DNA from: Paracoccus shandongensis
Lineage (GTDB): Bacteria; Pseudomonadota; Alphaproteobacteria; Rhodobacterales; Rhodobacteraceae
NCBI RefSeq assembly: GCF_017315735.1
Contig: NZ_JAFLRK010000013.1
Location: forward strand, 1-64,000
Reading direction: 5' to 3'
Length of the DNA: 64,000 nt
Position 1 is the first letter of the stretch; every line of letters starts with the position of its first letter. A program made the position numbers and the translations under genes. Below are positions 1 through 9,111 of this stretch, piece after piece. The notes under the pieces were generated by a model. The model did not search any database. It was not told the origin of the DNA and saw nothing but the letters and a program-made list of their open reading frames with translations.

Positions 1-2
1 CG

Positions 3-563
3 CGGCGGCTGGCGGTGGCGCGGCGGCGCGACGCCAGGCTGCGCCGGATGCTGCGCCTGGTGCCTGCGGCGATGCTGGTGGGGGCGGGCTGGCTGGCCCA
101 TGCGGGGCTTGGGCCGCTGGTGGTCAGCGAAGGCCAGGCCTCGGCCCCCGCGCCCGCCCTGGTCACGGCGGCGCTGTCCGCGCACGAGGTCAGCCTTCTG
201 CGCCTGTCCATGGCCTCGCAGCCCGGCATCGCCCGGCTGGACCCGGCCGAGATGCGCGCGGCCACCGGCATCGTGCTGCCCCGGTTCGATCCGGCCTGGA
301 GGGTGCGCGACGCGCAGGTCTTCCCCTCGCCCCAGGGGCCGGGGATCGAGATCCTGTTCGACGCCCCCGGCCTGGGCCAGGTCAGCCATTTCGCGGTGCG
401 CACCGGCAGCTTCGACGTGACCCTGCCGCACCTGCATCAGACCCTCGGCCAGGGCATCGCCTGGTTCCAGATCGGCGAAACGGCCCATGTGCTGATCGCC
501 GGGGCCGACAAGGCGGACGCCATCCTGGATGCCTCGCGGCATCTGTCGGACACGCTTTACTGA
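3..563 (+). CDS. Anti-sigma factor, C-terminal part (5' end outside window)
   Basis: The frame is open to the left window edge, so the true start lies upstream; a GTG at 15 is only an internal candidate. The visible part has a basic stretch followed by a single hydrophobic segment (LVPAAMLVGAGWLAHAG), then about 140 residues of periplasmic-type sequence. This architecture, and the phrasing of the distal part, match membrane anti-sigma factors of alphaproteobacteria, which hold an ECF sigma factor through a cytoplasmic N-terminal domain not visible here. The partner sigma gene would be expected to the left. The family assignment is moderate because the zinc or sigma-binding domain cannot be seen. 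Confidence 0.6.
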   Translation, partial: RRLAVARRRDARLRRMLRLVPAAMLVGAGWLAHAGLGPLVVSEGQASAPAPALVTAALSAHEVSLLRLSMASQPGIARLDPAEMRAATGIVLPRFDPAWRVRDAQVFPSPQGPGIEILFDAPGLGQVSHFAVRTGSFDVTLPHLHQTLGQGIAWFQIGETAHVLIAGADKADAILDASRHLSDTLY

Positions 564-583
564 TCCAACCATCGGAGCTTGCC

Positions 584-1300
584 ATGCAACCCATCCGCCA
601 GACCGGACGCAGCGCCGGATTTGCCCCCGCCGCCGCCCTGGACCAGGGGCTGCGCGCCCATATGCTGCGCATCTACAACTACATGGGACTGGGCCTTGCC
701 GTGACGGGCCTTGTCGCGGTGCTGGTCGCCTCGGTCCCGGCGATCTATGTGCCGATCTTCAGCACGCCCCTGAAATGGGTCGTCATGCTGGCGCCCCTGG
801 CCTTCGTGATGTTTTTGTCCTTCCGCATCGAGACGGTGTCGGGCGCGACCGCGCAGGCGCTGTTCTGGGCCTTCTGCGCGGTGATGGGGTTGTCCTTGGC
901 CTCAATCTTCCTGGTCTTCACCGGGGCGTCCATCGCGCGGGCCTTCTTCGGCGCGGCGGCCATGTTCGCGGGGATGAGCCTTTACGGCTACACCACGCAG
1001 CGCGACCTGTCGAAGTTTGGCAGCTTCCTGATCATGGGCCTGATCGGCGTGATCATCGCCAGCATCATCAACATCTTCCTGGGATCCTCGGCGCTGCAAT
1101 TCGCCATCTCGATCATCGGCATCCTGGTTTTCGTGGGCCTGACCGCCTGGGACACGCAGTCGATCAAGGTGGCCTACAGCGAACACCACGACGCGGAAAC
1201 GCAGCAGAAGCTGGCGGTGATGGGCGCGCTGTCGCTCTATCTGAACTTCATCAACATCTTCCAGTTGCTGCTGAGCCTGACCGGCCAGCAGGACGAATGA
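584..1300 (+). CDS. Bax inhibitor-1/YccA family membrane protein
   Basis: The 238-residue protein has a short polar N-terminus and then about seven closely spaced hydrophobic helices, the size and layout of the BI-1 (TMBIM) family. The C-terminal end carries the characteristic run around DTQSIK followed by SLYLNFINIFQLLL. Bacterial members are inner-membrane proteins; some conduct calcium in a pH-dependent way, while YccA of E. coli modulates FtsH. The start ATG follows GGAGCTTGCC. It lies 20 bp after the anti-sigma gene on the same strand, but nothing links their functions. Confidence 0.9.
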   Translation: MQPIRQTGRSAGFAPAAALDQGLRAHMLRIYNYMGLGLAVTGLVAVLVASVPAIYVPIFSTPLKWVVMLAPLAFVMFLSFRIETVSGATAQALFWAFCAVMGLSLASIFLVFTGASIARAFFGAAAMFAGMSLYGYTTQRDLSKFGSFLIMGLIGVIIASIINIFLGSSALQFAISIIGILVFVGLTAWDTQSIKVAYSEHHDAETQQKLAVMGALSLYLNFINIFQLLLSLTGQQDE

Positions 1301-1326
1301 CGCAAGGCAAAAAAGGAGAAACCGTC

Positions 1327-1887
1327 ATGGAGCACAACGACAGGCAAGCCATCGAGGGGTTGTTCAACAAGCTATCCGACGCCAGCCGCGCCCAGCCTTA
1401 CCGCGACCCGGACGCCGAGGCGCTGATCGCCGACCTGATCGCGCGCAATCCCGGCGCGGCCTATTACCTGGCGCAGACGGTGATCGTCCAGGAACAGGCG
1501 CTGGATGCCGCGCAGCAGCAGATCGAGCAGTTGCAAAGCCAGCCCCAGGGCGGCGGCGGGCTGTTCGGGCGTCTGTTCGGCGGCGGGCAGCAGCAAGGGG
1601 CGCGGCCCATGGCCGCGCGCCCGGCGCAGGGTTACGGCCATGCCCCCCAAGGCTATGGCCATGCGCCGCAGGGCGGCAGCCCCTGGACCAGCGGGCGCCC
1701 GTCCGGCGGCGGCTTCATGGCCGGTGCCGCGCAGACCGCCATGGGGGTCGCGGGCGGCGTGCTGCTGGGCAATGCCATCGGAGGCATGTTCGCGGGCCCG
1801 GCCGAAGCGGCCCAGGAGTTCATGCCCGAGGAAGACGCCGGTCAGGACGACGGCGGCGACGAGGGGTTCGACGACAGCAGCGAATGA
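1327..1887 (+). CDS. DUF2076 family protein (periplasmic ligand-binding sensor-like)
   Basis: This 186-residue protein starts at the ATG after AAAAGGAGAAACCGTC, a strong ribosome binding site 26 bp downstream of the BI-1 gene. The N-terminal ~75 residues are helical and include a coiled-coil-like glutamine-rich stretch. A low-complexity Gly/Gln/Pro linker with two copies of GYGHAPQ follows, then a glycine-rich hydrophobic segment (GVLLGNAIGGMFAG) and an acidic tail. This matches DUF2076, whose function is not established. The in-frame region upstream of 1327 overlaps the BI-1 gene in another frame and is not coding. Confidence 0.85.
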   Translation: MEHNDRQAIEGLFNKLSDASRAQPYRDPDAEALIADLIARNPGAAYYLAQTVIVQEQALDAAQQQIEQLQSQPQGGGGLFGRLFGGGQQQGARPMAARPAQGYGHAPQGYGHAPQGGSPWTSGRPSGGGFMAGAAQTAMGVAGGVLLGNAIGGMFAGPAEAAQEFMPEEDAGQDDGGDEGFDDSSE

Positions 1888-1921
1888 TCGGGCTGCAGGG
1901 GCGCAGCCTCTCGCCGCATTC

Positions 1922-2142
1922 GATCTGGCGAAGGCCATCGCCTTCGCCACACGATGCCTTATCCATCTGGAACCGCCGGGCCCTAAAGGCCCGGCCAGCG
2001 CCCGCCCCGCCCCAGGCGGGCGCTTACACGCCCCCCCCTCGGATCGGGCGCCGGCCTTCCGTGGTCGCGGGGCCGCACCGTCTCTGATGGCACCGCCGCG
2101 CAAAGGGCGGGGGAAACGCGATGCGTTTCCTGATCCCGCCTG
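1922..2142 (+). repeat. Dispersed structured intergenic element, copy 1
   Basis: This ~220-bp stretch is clearly related to the reverse complement of 22026-22241. It contains four hairpins: 1927-1948 (9-bp arms, GGCGAAGGC), 1976-1994 (7-bp arms, CCGGGCC), 1998-2023 (9-bp arms, GCGCCCGCC) and 2112-2130 (8-bp arms, GGAAACGC). The element fills the gap between the DUF2076 gene (plus) and minE (minus), which converge on it. Open frames across it are by-products of the base composition. A role as a bidirectional terminator or a REP-like mobile element is inference. Confidence 0.8.
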
Positions 2143-2155
2143 TTCGCCCCTGCCC

Positions 2156-2431
2156 TCAGCCCGCCTTCGACGGGACCGCGCCGGGCAGGTCGATGTTGAT
2201 CTCCAGGCTGGACATCTGGTCGCCGCGTTCCATGCGGACCTCGACATCCTGTTCGCCGATGGGGACGTGCTTGCGGATCGCCGCGATGATGTCGCGTTGC
2301 AGCATGGGCAGGTAATCCGCCTCGGCGCTGCCGGTGCTGCTGCGTTCATGCGCCAGAAGGATCTGCAGCCGGTCCTTGGCCGTCTGCGCGGTCTTCGGGC
2401 GCGGCTTGCGGAGAAGGTCGAACAGGCTCAT
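2156..2431 (-). CDS. minE: Cell division topological specificity factor MinE
   Basis: The 91-residue protein has the MinE plan: an amphipathic N-terminus (MSLFDLLRKPRP), the MinD-contact region (TAKDRLQILLAHER) and a C-terminal dimerisation domain with LPMLQRDIIAAIRKHV. MinE stimulates the MinD ATPase and drives pole-to-pole oscillation, which keeps the MinCD inhibitor away from midcell. The ATG overlaps the minD stop by 4 bp, so it is the last gene of minCDE. The length is normal for the family. Confidence 0.96.
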   Translation of the reverse strand: MSLFDLLRKPRPKTAQTAKDRLQILLAHERSSTGSAEADYLPMLQRDIIAAIRKHVPIGEQDVEVRMERGDQMSSLEINIDLPGAVPSKAG

Positions 2432-3276
2432 GACGCGCGCCCGAACAGCCGCTGGAACAGGCCGGGGCGGCGTTCGCCCACGATGCGCATCTCGACCTGG
2501 GTGCCGGTCAGGCGCGACACCGCGTCCTCATAGGCGCGCGATGCGGCCGAGGGTTCGTCCAGCACCACGGGCGTGCCCACGTTCGATGCCTTCAGCACCG
2601 CCTTGCTTTCCGGGACGACGCCCAGCAGGGGCACGGCCAAGATCTCCAGCACGTCCTCGACCGTCATCATCTCGCCCTTTTCCACGCGCTCCTGGTCGTA
2701 ACGCGTCAGCAGGACCTGGGCCTTGATCGGCTCGGCGCCCTCGGTTTCGGCGCGGCGGGTCTGGCTGCTCAGCAGGCCAAGCACGCGGTCGCTGTCGCGC
2801 ACCGACGACACCTCGGGGTTGGTGACGACCACGGCCTCGTCGGCGAAATACATCGCCATCTGGGCGCCGCGCTCGATCCCCGCGGGGCTGTCGCAGACGA
2901 TATAGTCGAACTCGGCTTTCAGTTCCTTCAGGATCTGCTCGACGCCCTCCTTGGTCAGGGCGTCCTTGTCGCGGGTCTGCGAGGTGGGCAGGATCGACAG
3001 CGTGTCCAGCCGCTTGTCCTTGATCAGCGCCTGCTTGAGCTTGGCGTCGCCCTGGATGACGTTGATGAAGTCGAAGACCACCCGGCGCTCGCAGCCCATG
3101 ATCATGTCCAGGTTGCGCAAGCCCACGTCGAAGTCGATCACCACCGTCTTGAAGCCCTGCTTGGCAAGCCCGGCCGAGATGGCGGCGGCCGAGGTCGTCT
3201 TGCCGACGCCCCCCTTGCCGGATGTGATCACGATCACCCGCCCAAGGGGCGAGTCCTTCTTGGCTTCCGTTGTCAT
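2428..3276 (-). CDS. minD: Septum site-determining ATPase MinD
   Basis: A 282-residue ParA/MinD ATPase with the deviant Walker A GKGGVGKTT near residue 20, followed by the switch region DFDVGLRNLD. The C-terminus (GLFQRLFGR) is the short amphipathic membrane-targeting helix typical of MinD. It recruits MinC to the membrane and is released by MinE. It overlaps minC upstream and minE downstream by 4 bp each, so translation is probably coupled. No sign of damage. Confidence 0.97.
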   Translation of the reverse strand: MTTEAKKDSPLGRVIVITSGKGGVGKTTSAAAISAGLAKQGFKTVVIDFDVGLRNLDMIMGCERRVVFDFINVIQGDAKLKQALIKDKRLDTLSILPTSQTRDKDALTKEGVEQILKELKAEFDYIVCDSPAGIERGAQMAMYFADEAVVVTNPEVSSVRDSDRVLGLLSSQTRRAETEGAEPIKAQVLLTRYDQERVEKGEMMTVEDVLEILAVPLLGVVPESKAVLKASNVGTPVVLDEPSAASRAYEDAVSRLTGTQVEMRIVGERRPGLFQRLFGRAS

Positions 3277-4025
3277 GCGATCACCTCCATGCGAAGTTTC
3301 TCGTCCTCAAGGTATATGTGGGTGGGGCGGTTGCGGGCGGCGTCTTCCAGCATCTCGCTGGTCTGGTAAAGGCCCGCGATGGCGACCAGTTCGGCGCTGA
3401 GGCTTTGGCAGAAGATATGCGCGCGCTCGTCGCCGTGGCAGCCCGCGATGGCGCGGCCCCGCAGGGGGCCATAGACGTGGATGTTGCCCGCCGCGACCAG
3501 TTCCGCCCCCGAGGCGACCGAGCCGATCACCGTCAGGTCGCCATGTTCGGCCACGATCCGCTGGCCCGACCGGACGGGCGCGTGGATGACCTTGTTCTCG
3601 GGCGGAACGGGGGCGGCGGCGACAGGGGCGGGGGCGGGCGCGGCCTCTCGCGGCAGGGGGGCGTCGCGGCCCGTGCTGACGGGCACCAGGCCCAGGGCCT
3701 GCAGCGCCGCCGCGTCAAGGCCCGCGGCGTTCTGCACCCCGAAGACGCGCAGGTCGCGCCCGCGCAGGTTCTCGACCAGGTGGCGCAGGCGGTCGGGATC
3801 GTCGCTGAGGCCCGGGACATTCAGCAGGTCCAGCACCACCGGCGCGCCGGAAAAGAACTGCGGGGTCTTGTGCAACTGTTCGTCCAGTTGCGCGTAGAAG
3901 GGATCATCCGGGCTGTCGGTGTCGATGCGCAGCGCCAGCACGGTCAGGAAGCGGCCGCGCACCTGGAAAGAGGCCAGCTTCGCCGGCATGGAGCCATGCC
4001 GGGCCCGGGCGGGTCGATCGGACAC
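3273..4025 (-). CDS. minC: Septum site-determining protein MinC
   Basis: The 250-residue protein has an N-terminal MinC_N domain (about residues 15-105), a Pro/Ala-rich linker of ~30 residues, and a C-terminal beta-helical domain with repeated glycines and the motif HVYGPLRGRAIAG. MinC blocks FtsZ assembly away from midcell and binds MinD through its C-terminal domain. It is the first gene of minCDE. A start at the ATG of residue 13 is possible, but the annotated ATG is kept. The 219-bp gap upstream (4026-4244) should hold the operon promoter; no clear promoter was recognised there. Confidence 0.93.
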   Translation of the reverse strand: MSDRPARARHGSMPAKLASFQVRGRFLTVLALRIDTDSPDDPFYAQLDEQLHKTPQFFSGAPVVLDLLNVPGLSDDPDRLRHLVENLRGRDLRVFGVQNAAGLDAAALQALGLVPVSTGRDAPLPREAAPAPAPVAAAPVPPENKVIHAPVRSGQRIVAEHGDLTVIGSVASGAELVAAGNIHVYGPLRGRAIAGCHGDERAHIFCQSLSAELVAIAGLYQTSEMLEDAARNRPTHIYLEDEKLRMEVIA

Positions 4026-4244
4026 GTCGAAACTCTGCTCCTGCGCTGTGGCGGATCGCGATTCGGGCCGCGCCGCTTTATTGGGGTCCGTTTCTCACGC
4101 CCGGGGGCCGGACGGAAGAAGCCGTCCCGTTGTTCAGCAGGAACCCGCCCACTTGTAAAGACCGGCGAGCCACAACCTGGACAGAATCTGCGGTCCCGGC
4201 CCGTTTCGATTGTCGCGGCCCTGCGCGGAAGGGCGGGCCGCGCC

Positions 4245-6011
4245 CTAGTCGGGCAGGATCCGCGCGAAGGCATCGCCAAAGGCCACCGTCGCGCCTGCGT
4301 CCCGCAGGTGCTTCAGGCGGCCTGCCCGATGCGCCTCGACCCGGGTTTCCATCTTCATGGCCTCGACCACGGCGATGACCTGGCCTGCCTCGACCAGCGC
4401 GCCGTCCTCCGCCTGCCAGGCGGTGAGGGTGCCGGGAACGGGGGCGGTGACGGTGGCCTCGTCGGTCTCCGCCATGGCCTCAGGGGCGGGCGCACCGGGG
4501 GCTGCGGCCATGATGCCTGCGGGCAGGCCCAGTTCGTGGCGCTTGCCGTCGATCTCGATCGCCATGCGCAGCAGGGGCGGCGTGGCGGCGGGCGTCACGC
4601 GGGCGTGGGGGGGCACGGCTGCGGCCAGGGTTTCGGCGAAGTCGGTTTCGATCCAGCGGGTGTGGACGCGGAAATCGCCGTTTTCGGCGCAGAAATCCGG
4701 TGCGTCCAGCACGGCGCGGTCGAAGGGCAGGACGGTCGCCACGCCCTCGATGCGGAACTCGGACAGGGCGCGGCGGGCGCGGGCCAAGGCCTCGTCGCGG
4801 GTGGCGCCGGTCACGATCAGCTTGGCCATCATCGAATCGAAGCTGCCGGGGATCACGGATCCGGCCACCACGCCGCTGTCCAGGCGGATGCCGGGGCCTG
4901 ACGGCGCGTCGAAGGTGTGGATGGGGCCGGGCGTGGGCAGGAAGCCGCGCGCCACATCCTCGGCATTGATGCGGAACTCGATGGAATGGCCGCGCGGTTC
5001 GGGCACGCTGTCGTCCACCAGGCGCGCGCCGCGCGCCACCGCGATCATGCCGCGCACCAGGTCGATGCCGGTGGTTTCCTCGGTCACGGGATGTTCGACC
5101 TGAAGGCGCGTGTTCACCTCCAGGAAGGAAATCGTGCCGTTCGCGGACAGCAGGTATTCCACCGTCCCCGCGCCGCTATAGCCCGCATGGGCGCAGATCG
5201 CCCGCGCGCTGTCGTGGATGCGCTGGCGCTGGTCGTCGGAAAGGAAGGGCGCGGGCGCTTCCTCGACCAGCTTCTGGTTGCGGCGTTGCAGGGAACAGTC
5301 CCGCGTGCCGATCACCTTGACGGTGCCGTGCTTGTCGGCCAGCACCTGCGCCTCGACATGGCGGGGGCGGTCCAGGAACTGTTCGATGAAGCATTCGCTG
5401 CGGCCGAAGGCGGTCAGGGCCTCTCGCGTGGCCGAGGCGAACAGTTCCTCCACCTCCTCCAGCCGCCAGGCGACCTTCATGCCGCGCCCGCCGCCGCCGA
5501 AGGCCGCCTTGATGGCGATGGGCAGGCCATGCGCCTTGGCGAAGGCCAGGGCGTCGGCGGGGGTTTCCACCGGGCCGGGGGTGCCTGCGACCAGGGGTGC
5601 GCCCACGGCCTCGGCGATGCGGCGGGCCTCGATCTTGTCGCCCAGGGCGGTGATGACGGCGGGGTCGGGGCCGATCCAGATCAGGCCCGCGTCCTGCACG
5701 GCCTGCGCGAAACCGGCGTTTTCTGACAGGAAGCCATAGCCGGGATGGATCGCGTCCGCCCCTGCGCGCCGGGCGATGGCGATGATCTTTTCGGTGTTGA
5801 GATAGGTGTCGGCGGGGCTGTCGCCGCCAAGCGCAAAGGCGTGGTCGGCCATGCGGACGAAAGGCGCGTCGCGGTCGGCATCGGCATAGACGGCCACTGT
5901 TTCAATGCCTTCGTCGCGGCAGGCGCGGATGACGCGGACGGCGATCTCGCCCCGGTTGGCGATCAGCAGGCGGCCCAGCGGCAGGGTCGGGCCGGTGGCG
6001 AAAAGGGTCAT
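4245..6011 (-). CDS. Biotin carboxylase fused to biotin carrier domain (acyl-CoA carboxylase alpha-type)
   Basis: The 588-residue protein begins with a biotin carboxylase domain: N-terminal [22 protein letters not shown], the glycine-rich ATP-grasp loop GGGGRGMK near residue 170 and [14 protein letters not shown] near 300. It ends with a biotinyl domain whose VEAMKMET carries the lysine to be biotinylated. This is the alpha subunit plan of acyl-CoA or pyruvate-type carboxylases, but no carboxyltransferase (beta) gene is adjacent. Its ATG overlaps the fused pxpBC stop by 4 bp, so it belongs to the 5-oxoproline cluster. Biotin carboxylases recur in such clusters, but the acceptor substrate here is unknown. 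A hairpin at 4230-4246 (AGGGCG/CGCCCT) lies at its stop codon. Confidence 0.88.
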   Translation of the reverse strand: MTLFATGPTLPLGRLLIANRGEIAVRVIRACRDEGIETVAVYADADRDAPFVRMADHAFALGGDSPADTYLNTEKIIAIARRAGADAIHPGYGFLSENAGFAQAVQDAGLIWIGPDPAVITALGDKIEARRIAEAVGAPLVAGTPGPVETPADALAFAKAHGLPIAIKAAFGGGGRGMKVAWRLEEVEELFASATREALTAFGRSECFIEQFLDRPRHVEAQVLADKHGTVKVIGTRDCSLQRRNQKLVEEAPAPFLSDDQRQRIHDSARAICAHAGYSGAGTVEYLLSANGTISFLEVNTRLQVEHPVTEETTGIDLVRGMIAVARGARLVDDSVPEPRGHSIEFRINAEDVARGFLPTPGPIHTFDAPSGPGIRLDSGVVAGSVIPGSFDSMMAKLIVTGATRDEALARARRALSEFRIEGVATVLPFDRAVLDAPDFCAENGDFRVHTRWIETDFAETLAAAVPPHARVTPAATPPLLRMAIEIDGKRHELGLPAGIMAAAPGAPAPEAMAETDEATVTAPVPGTLTAWQAEDGALVEAGQVIAVVEAMKMETRVEAHRAGRLKHLRDAGATVAFGDAFARILPD

Positions 6012-7549
6012 GGCGTTGCCTCGATGTCCTGGAAGGGAGCGGCGGCGGTAAATCGGATGCGCGCGCCGGGGGGGATCTGGCCCGCCAGATCCAGCGCGGA
6101 CGGCAGCAGGGTCGCGATCACCGGATAGCCGCCGGTCAGCGGGTGGTCTGCCAGAAACAGCACCGGCTGGCCGGAATGGGGGATCTGGATGGCGCCGGTT
6201 TCGGTGCCTTCGGAGGGCAGTTCGCGGGCGTCGTCGCGTGTCAGGGGGTCGCCCTCCAGCCGGATACCCACGCGGGACGATTGCGGCGTGACCAGCCAGT
6301 CCTGGGACAGGAAGTGCGCGATCATCTGGTCCGAGAACCAGTCGGCGCGGGGGCCGAGCGTCACGGGCAGTTCGACGGTGTCGCCCGGTTTCGGCAGCGC
6401 GGGCTGATCCTCGGGCGTGGCGATGGCCGTGGCGGGGTTGTTCGCGGCGTAAAGGCGCGCTCCAGCGGTCAGCGGGTCAGGCCCGACAAAGGCCAGCGTG
6501 TCGGTTGCGGCGGACCCCAGCACCGGGGCCACGTCGAAGCCGCCACGCAGCGCCAGATAGCTGCGCATTCCGGCAGCGGGGGGCGGGATCAGAACCTCGT
6601 CGCCCGCATCCAGCGCGAAGGTCGGCGGCACGGGCTGACCCGCGACCGTGGCCTGCGCCGCGCCGGTCAGGGCCAGCGTTACCGCCCGGTCCGCCCGCAG
6701 CCGCACGGGGCCAAGGGTGATTTCCAGGACCGGCGCATCGGAGGGATTGCCGACCGCGCGGTTTGCCCGGCGCATCGCGCCCATGTCCAGCGCGCCCGAG
6801 GTCGAGACGCCTTGCCCGCCCTGACCCGGACGGCCTTCGTCCTGGAAGACCAGCGGAAAGGCGGTCTGGATCACTGTCAGCGCAGGCTGGCCCTGCGGTT
6901 CCGGGATCGCGGCGACGGGATGGACCTCGGCCACCCCCTCGACGAACCGCGCCCGCACGCCGGGGCGCAGCAGGGCGGGCGGGTCGCGGGACAGATCCCA
7001 CATCGGCACCCGGGTCGTGCCGATCAACTGCCAGCCGCCGGGCGTGTCCTGCGGATAGATGCCGCAGAAGCGCGCGGCCAGCGCCACCGATCCCGCCGGG
7101 ATCCGCGTGCGGGGGGCAGGGCGGCGCGGCAGATCGAAGCGCGGGTCGTCGCCGGTCATGTAGGCGAAGCCGGGCGCGAAGCCGCAGAAGGCCACGGCCC
7201 AGGTGGCGGCCTGATGGGCGGCGATGACCTCGGCCACGGTCAGGTCCATGTGGGCCGCCACATCGTGCAGATCGGCGCCGTCATAGGTCACGGGGATCTC
7301 GACGGTTTCCACCGGGCCTGCCTCGCGCAGCGTGCCGGACGCGGGTTGGCGGGACAGGATCTGCGCCGCCAATGCGCCGTCGGCGACAAAGCCGGGGGCC
7401 ACGCGGACCATCAGCGTGCGGGCCGCGGGGATGATTTCCGCCACGCCCTCGACGGGGCTGTCCAGCAGCGCGTCGAACAGCGCCAGCGTTTCGTCCAGAT
7501 CGGCCAGTTCCACCAGCAGCGTGCGCGGCCCGACGGGAAGGAAGCGCAT
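6008..7549 (-). CDS. Fused 5-oxoprolinase subunits PxpB-PxpC (KipI-KipA type)
   Basis: The 513-residue protein joins two proteins that are separate in E. coli and Bacillus. Residues ~1-215 are a KipI/PxpB domain ([22 protein letters not shown]). Residues ~225-510 are a KipA/PxpC domain ([25 protein letters not shown]). With PxpA, these form the ATP-dependent prokaryotic 5-oxoprolinase that opens 5-oxo-L-proline to L-glutamate. The ATG lies 2 bp after the DUF1445 gene ends, and the stop overlaps the biotin carboxylase start by 4 bp. No damage seen. Confidence 0.92.
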   Translation of the reverse strand: MRFLPVGPRTLLVELADLDETLALFDALLDSPVEGVAEIIPAARTLMVRVAPGFVADGALAAQILSRQPASGTLREAGPVETVEIPVTYDGADLHDVAAHMDLTVAEVIAAHQAATWAVAFCGFAPGFAYMTGDDPRFDLPRRPAPRTRIPAGSVALAARFCGIYPQDTPGGWQLIGTTRVPMWDLSRDPPALLRPGVRARFVEGVAEVHPVAAIPEPQGQPALTVIQTAFPLVFQDEGRPGQGGQGVSTSGALDMGAMRRANRAVGNPSDAPVLEITLGPVRLRADRAVTLALTGAAQATVAGQPVPPTFALDAGDEVLIPPPAAGMRSYLALRGGFDVAPVLGSAATDTLAFVGPDPLTAGARLYAANNPATAIATPEDQPALPKPGDTVELPVTLGPRADWFSDQMIAHFLSQDWLVTPQSSRVGIRLEGDPLTRDDARELPSEGTETGAIQIPHSGQPVLFLADHPLTGGYPVIATLLPSALDLAGQIPPGARIRFTAAAPFQDIEATP

Positions 7550-7551
7550 CG

Positions 7552-8334
7552 TCAGACCTGCCAGTTGCTGTCGGGAATGTCGGTGATGAACATGTGCCCC
7601 GGCGCATGGGTGATGGCGAAGGGCGGTTTCGAGGCCATCACCGCCGCCTGCGGCGTCACCCCGCAGGCCCAGAAGACCGGCACCTCGCCTTCGCGGATCG
7701 TGACCGGGTCGCCGAAATCGGGGCGGGACAGGTCGCCGATGCCCAAGGAGCGCGGTTCGCCCACATGGACCGGCGCACCGTGGACCGCCGGAAAGCGGCC
7801 CGAAATCATCGCGGCCTCGGCCACGCGGTCCGCCGGGATGGGGCGCATCGACACGACCATCTGTCCGTGCAGGCGTCCCGCCGGACGGCAGGCGCGGTTC
7901 GTCAGATACATCGGCACGTTGCAGCCCTGGGCGATGTGGCGCACCTCGATCCCCGCCGCCTGCAAGGGCGTCTCGAAGGTGAAGGAACAGCCGATCAGGA
8001 AGGTCACCAGGTCGGGATGCTCGGCCCAGGCCTCGGTCGCGTCCGCCACCTCATCCGCCAGCACCCCGTCGCGCCAGATGCGATACAGGGGAATGTCGGT
8101 GCGCAGGTCCGCGTCCGGCGCCAGCGCCGTGCGGTGGCTGCCGGGGTCGGTCACGTCCAGCACCGGGCAGGGCTTGGGGTTGCGCTGCGCGTAAAGCAGG
8201 AAATCCCACGCCCAATCGCGGGGCAGGGAGATCATGTTGCATTGGGTAAAGCCTGGCGCCATGCCGGCGGTGGGGGCGACAGTCGTGCGGCAGGCCAGGC
8301 GGGCGGCGGCGGCGCTTGCGGGATCGGGACGCAT
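7552..8334 (-). CDS. DUF1445 putative hydro-lyase (D-glutamate cyclase-like)
   Basis: The 260-residue protein matches the DUF1445/YcsI family: [10 protein letters not shown] near the N-terminus, [10 protein letters not shown] in the middle, and a C-terminal FWACGVTPQ followed by [12 protein letters not shown]. The mitochondrial relative DGLUCY converts D-glutamate into 5-oxo-D-proline, which gives a plausible link to the PxpABC enzyme encoded around it. The activity in bacteria is inferred from that family and the context. The start codon shares a base with the pxpA stop, so translation is coupled. Confidence 0.88.
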   Translation of the reverse strand: MRPDPASAAAARLACRTTVAPTAGMAPGFTQCNMISLPRDWAWDFLLYAQRNPKPCPVLDVTDPGSHRTALAPDADLRTDIPLYRIWRDGVLADEVADATEAWAEHPDLVTFLIGCSFTFETPLQAAGIEVRHIAQGCNVPMYLTNRACRPAGRLHGQMVVSMRPIPADRVAEAAMISGRFPAVHGAPVHVGEPRSLGIGDLSRPDFGDPVTIREGEVPVFWACGVTPQAAVMASKPPFAITHAPGHMFITDIPDSNWQV

Positions 8335-9101
8335 CAGGACACCTTTGCAAAGGGGGCGACGGTGACGCCGCCCGCGACCAGTTCCTCGCGGATGCAGCGG
8401 GCCATGTCCACCGCGCCCGCGCTGTCGCCATGCACGCAGATGCTCTGGGCCTCCAGCCGCAGGGGGGTGCCGTCGATGGCCTCGATCACGCCCTCGGTCG
8501 CAAGGCGCAGCATCCGGGCAGCCACGGCATTGGCGTCATGCAGCACGGCACCCTTTTCGCGGCGGGACACAAGCTGGCCCCCGGGCGTATAGGCGCGGTC
8601 GCCAAAGGCCTCGGCCACGGTGGCAAGCCCCGCATCGGCGGCGCGGGACAGGATCTGCGTCCCCGCCAGGCCCATCAGCACCAGCGAGGGGTCGATTTCC
8701 TTGATCGCCGCAATCACCGCATCGGCCTGCCGCGCGTCATTGGCGATGGTGTTATACAGCGCGCCATGCGGCTTCACATAGGTGACGTGCGTCCCGGCGG
8801 CCCGCGCGATGCCCTGAAGCGCGCCGATCTGATAGATCACGTCGGCGGTCAGTTCCGCCGAGGTCACGTCCATGGGACGCCGCCCGAAGCCCACGCGGTC
8901 GGGATAGGACACATGCGCCCCCACCGCCACGCCCCGCGCCGCAGCCCCCTCTACCGTGGCGCGGATGGTCAGCGGATCGCCCGCGTGAAAGCCGCAGGCG
9001 ATGTTGGCGGAACTGACGATGCCCAGCATGGCGGGGTCGTCGCCCATGGTCCAGGCGCCATAGCCCTCGCCCAGGTCGCTGTTCAGGTCGATGGTGCGCA
9101 T
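8334..9101 (-). CDS. pxpA: 5-oxoprolinase subunit A (LamB/YcsF family)
   Basis: The 255-residue protein starts [17 protein letters not shown], the hallmark of the LamB/YcsF family, and carries [12 protein letters not shown] and VKPHGALYN further on. PxpA works with PxpB and PxpC to hydrolyse 5-oxoproline to glutamate at the cost of ATP. The ATG at 9101 is preceded by AAGGGGACACAC, a good ribosome binding site. A longer open frame to 9143 overlaps the transporter gene and is less likely. It lies 10 bp downstream of the transporter in the same operon. Confidence 0.94.
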   Translation of the reverse strand: MRTIDLNSDLGEGYGAWTMGDDPAMLGIVSSANIACGFHAGDPLTIRATVEGAAARGVAVGAHVSYPDRVGFGRRPMDVTSAELTADVIYQIGALQGIARAAGTHVTYVKPHGALYNTIANDARQADAVIAAIKEIDPSLVLMGLAGTQILSRAADAGLATVAEAFGDRAYTPGGQLVSRREKGAVLHDANAVAARMLRLATEGVIEAIDGTPLRLEAQSICVHGDSAGAVDMARCIREELVAGGVTVAPFAKVS

Positions 9102-9111
9102 GTGTGTCCCC

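Noticed and set aside
1372..2349. Minus-strand frame over the DUF2076 gene and repeat element
   Set aside because: High-GC shadow frame; it crosses a gene with clear family features and minE.
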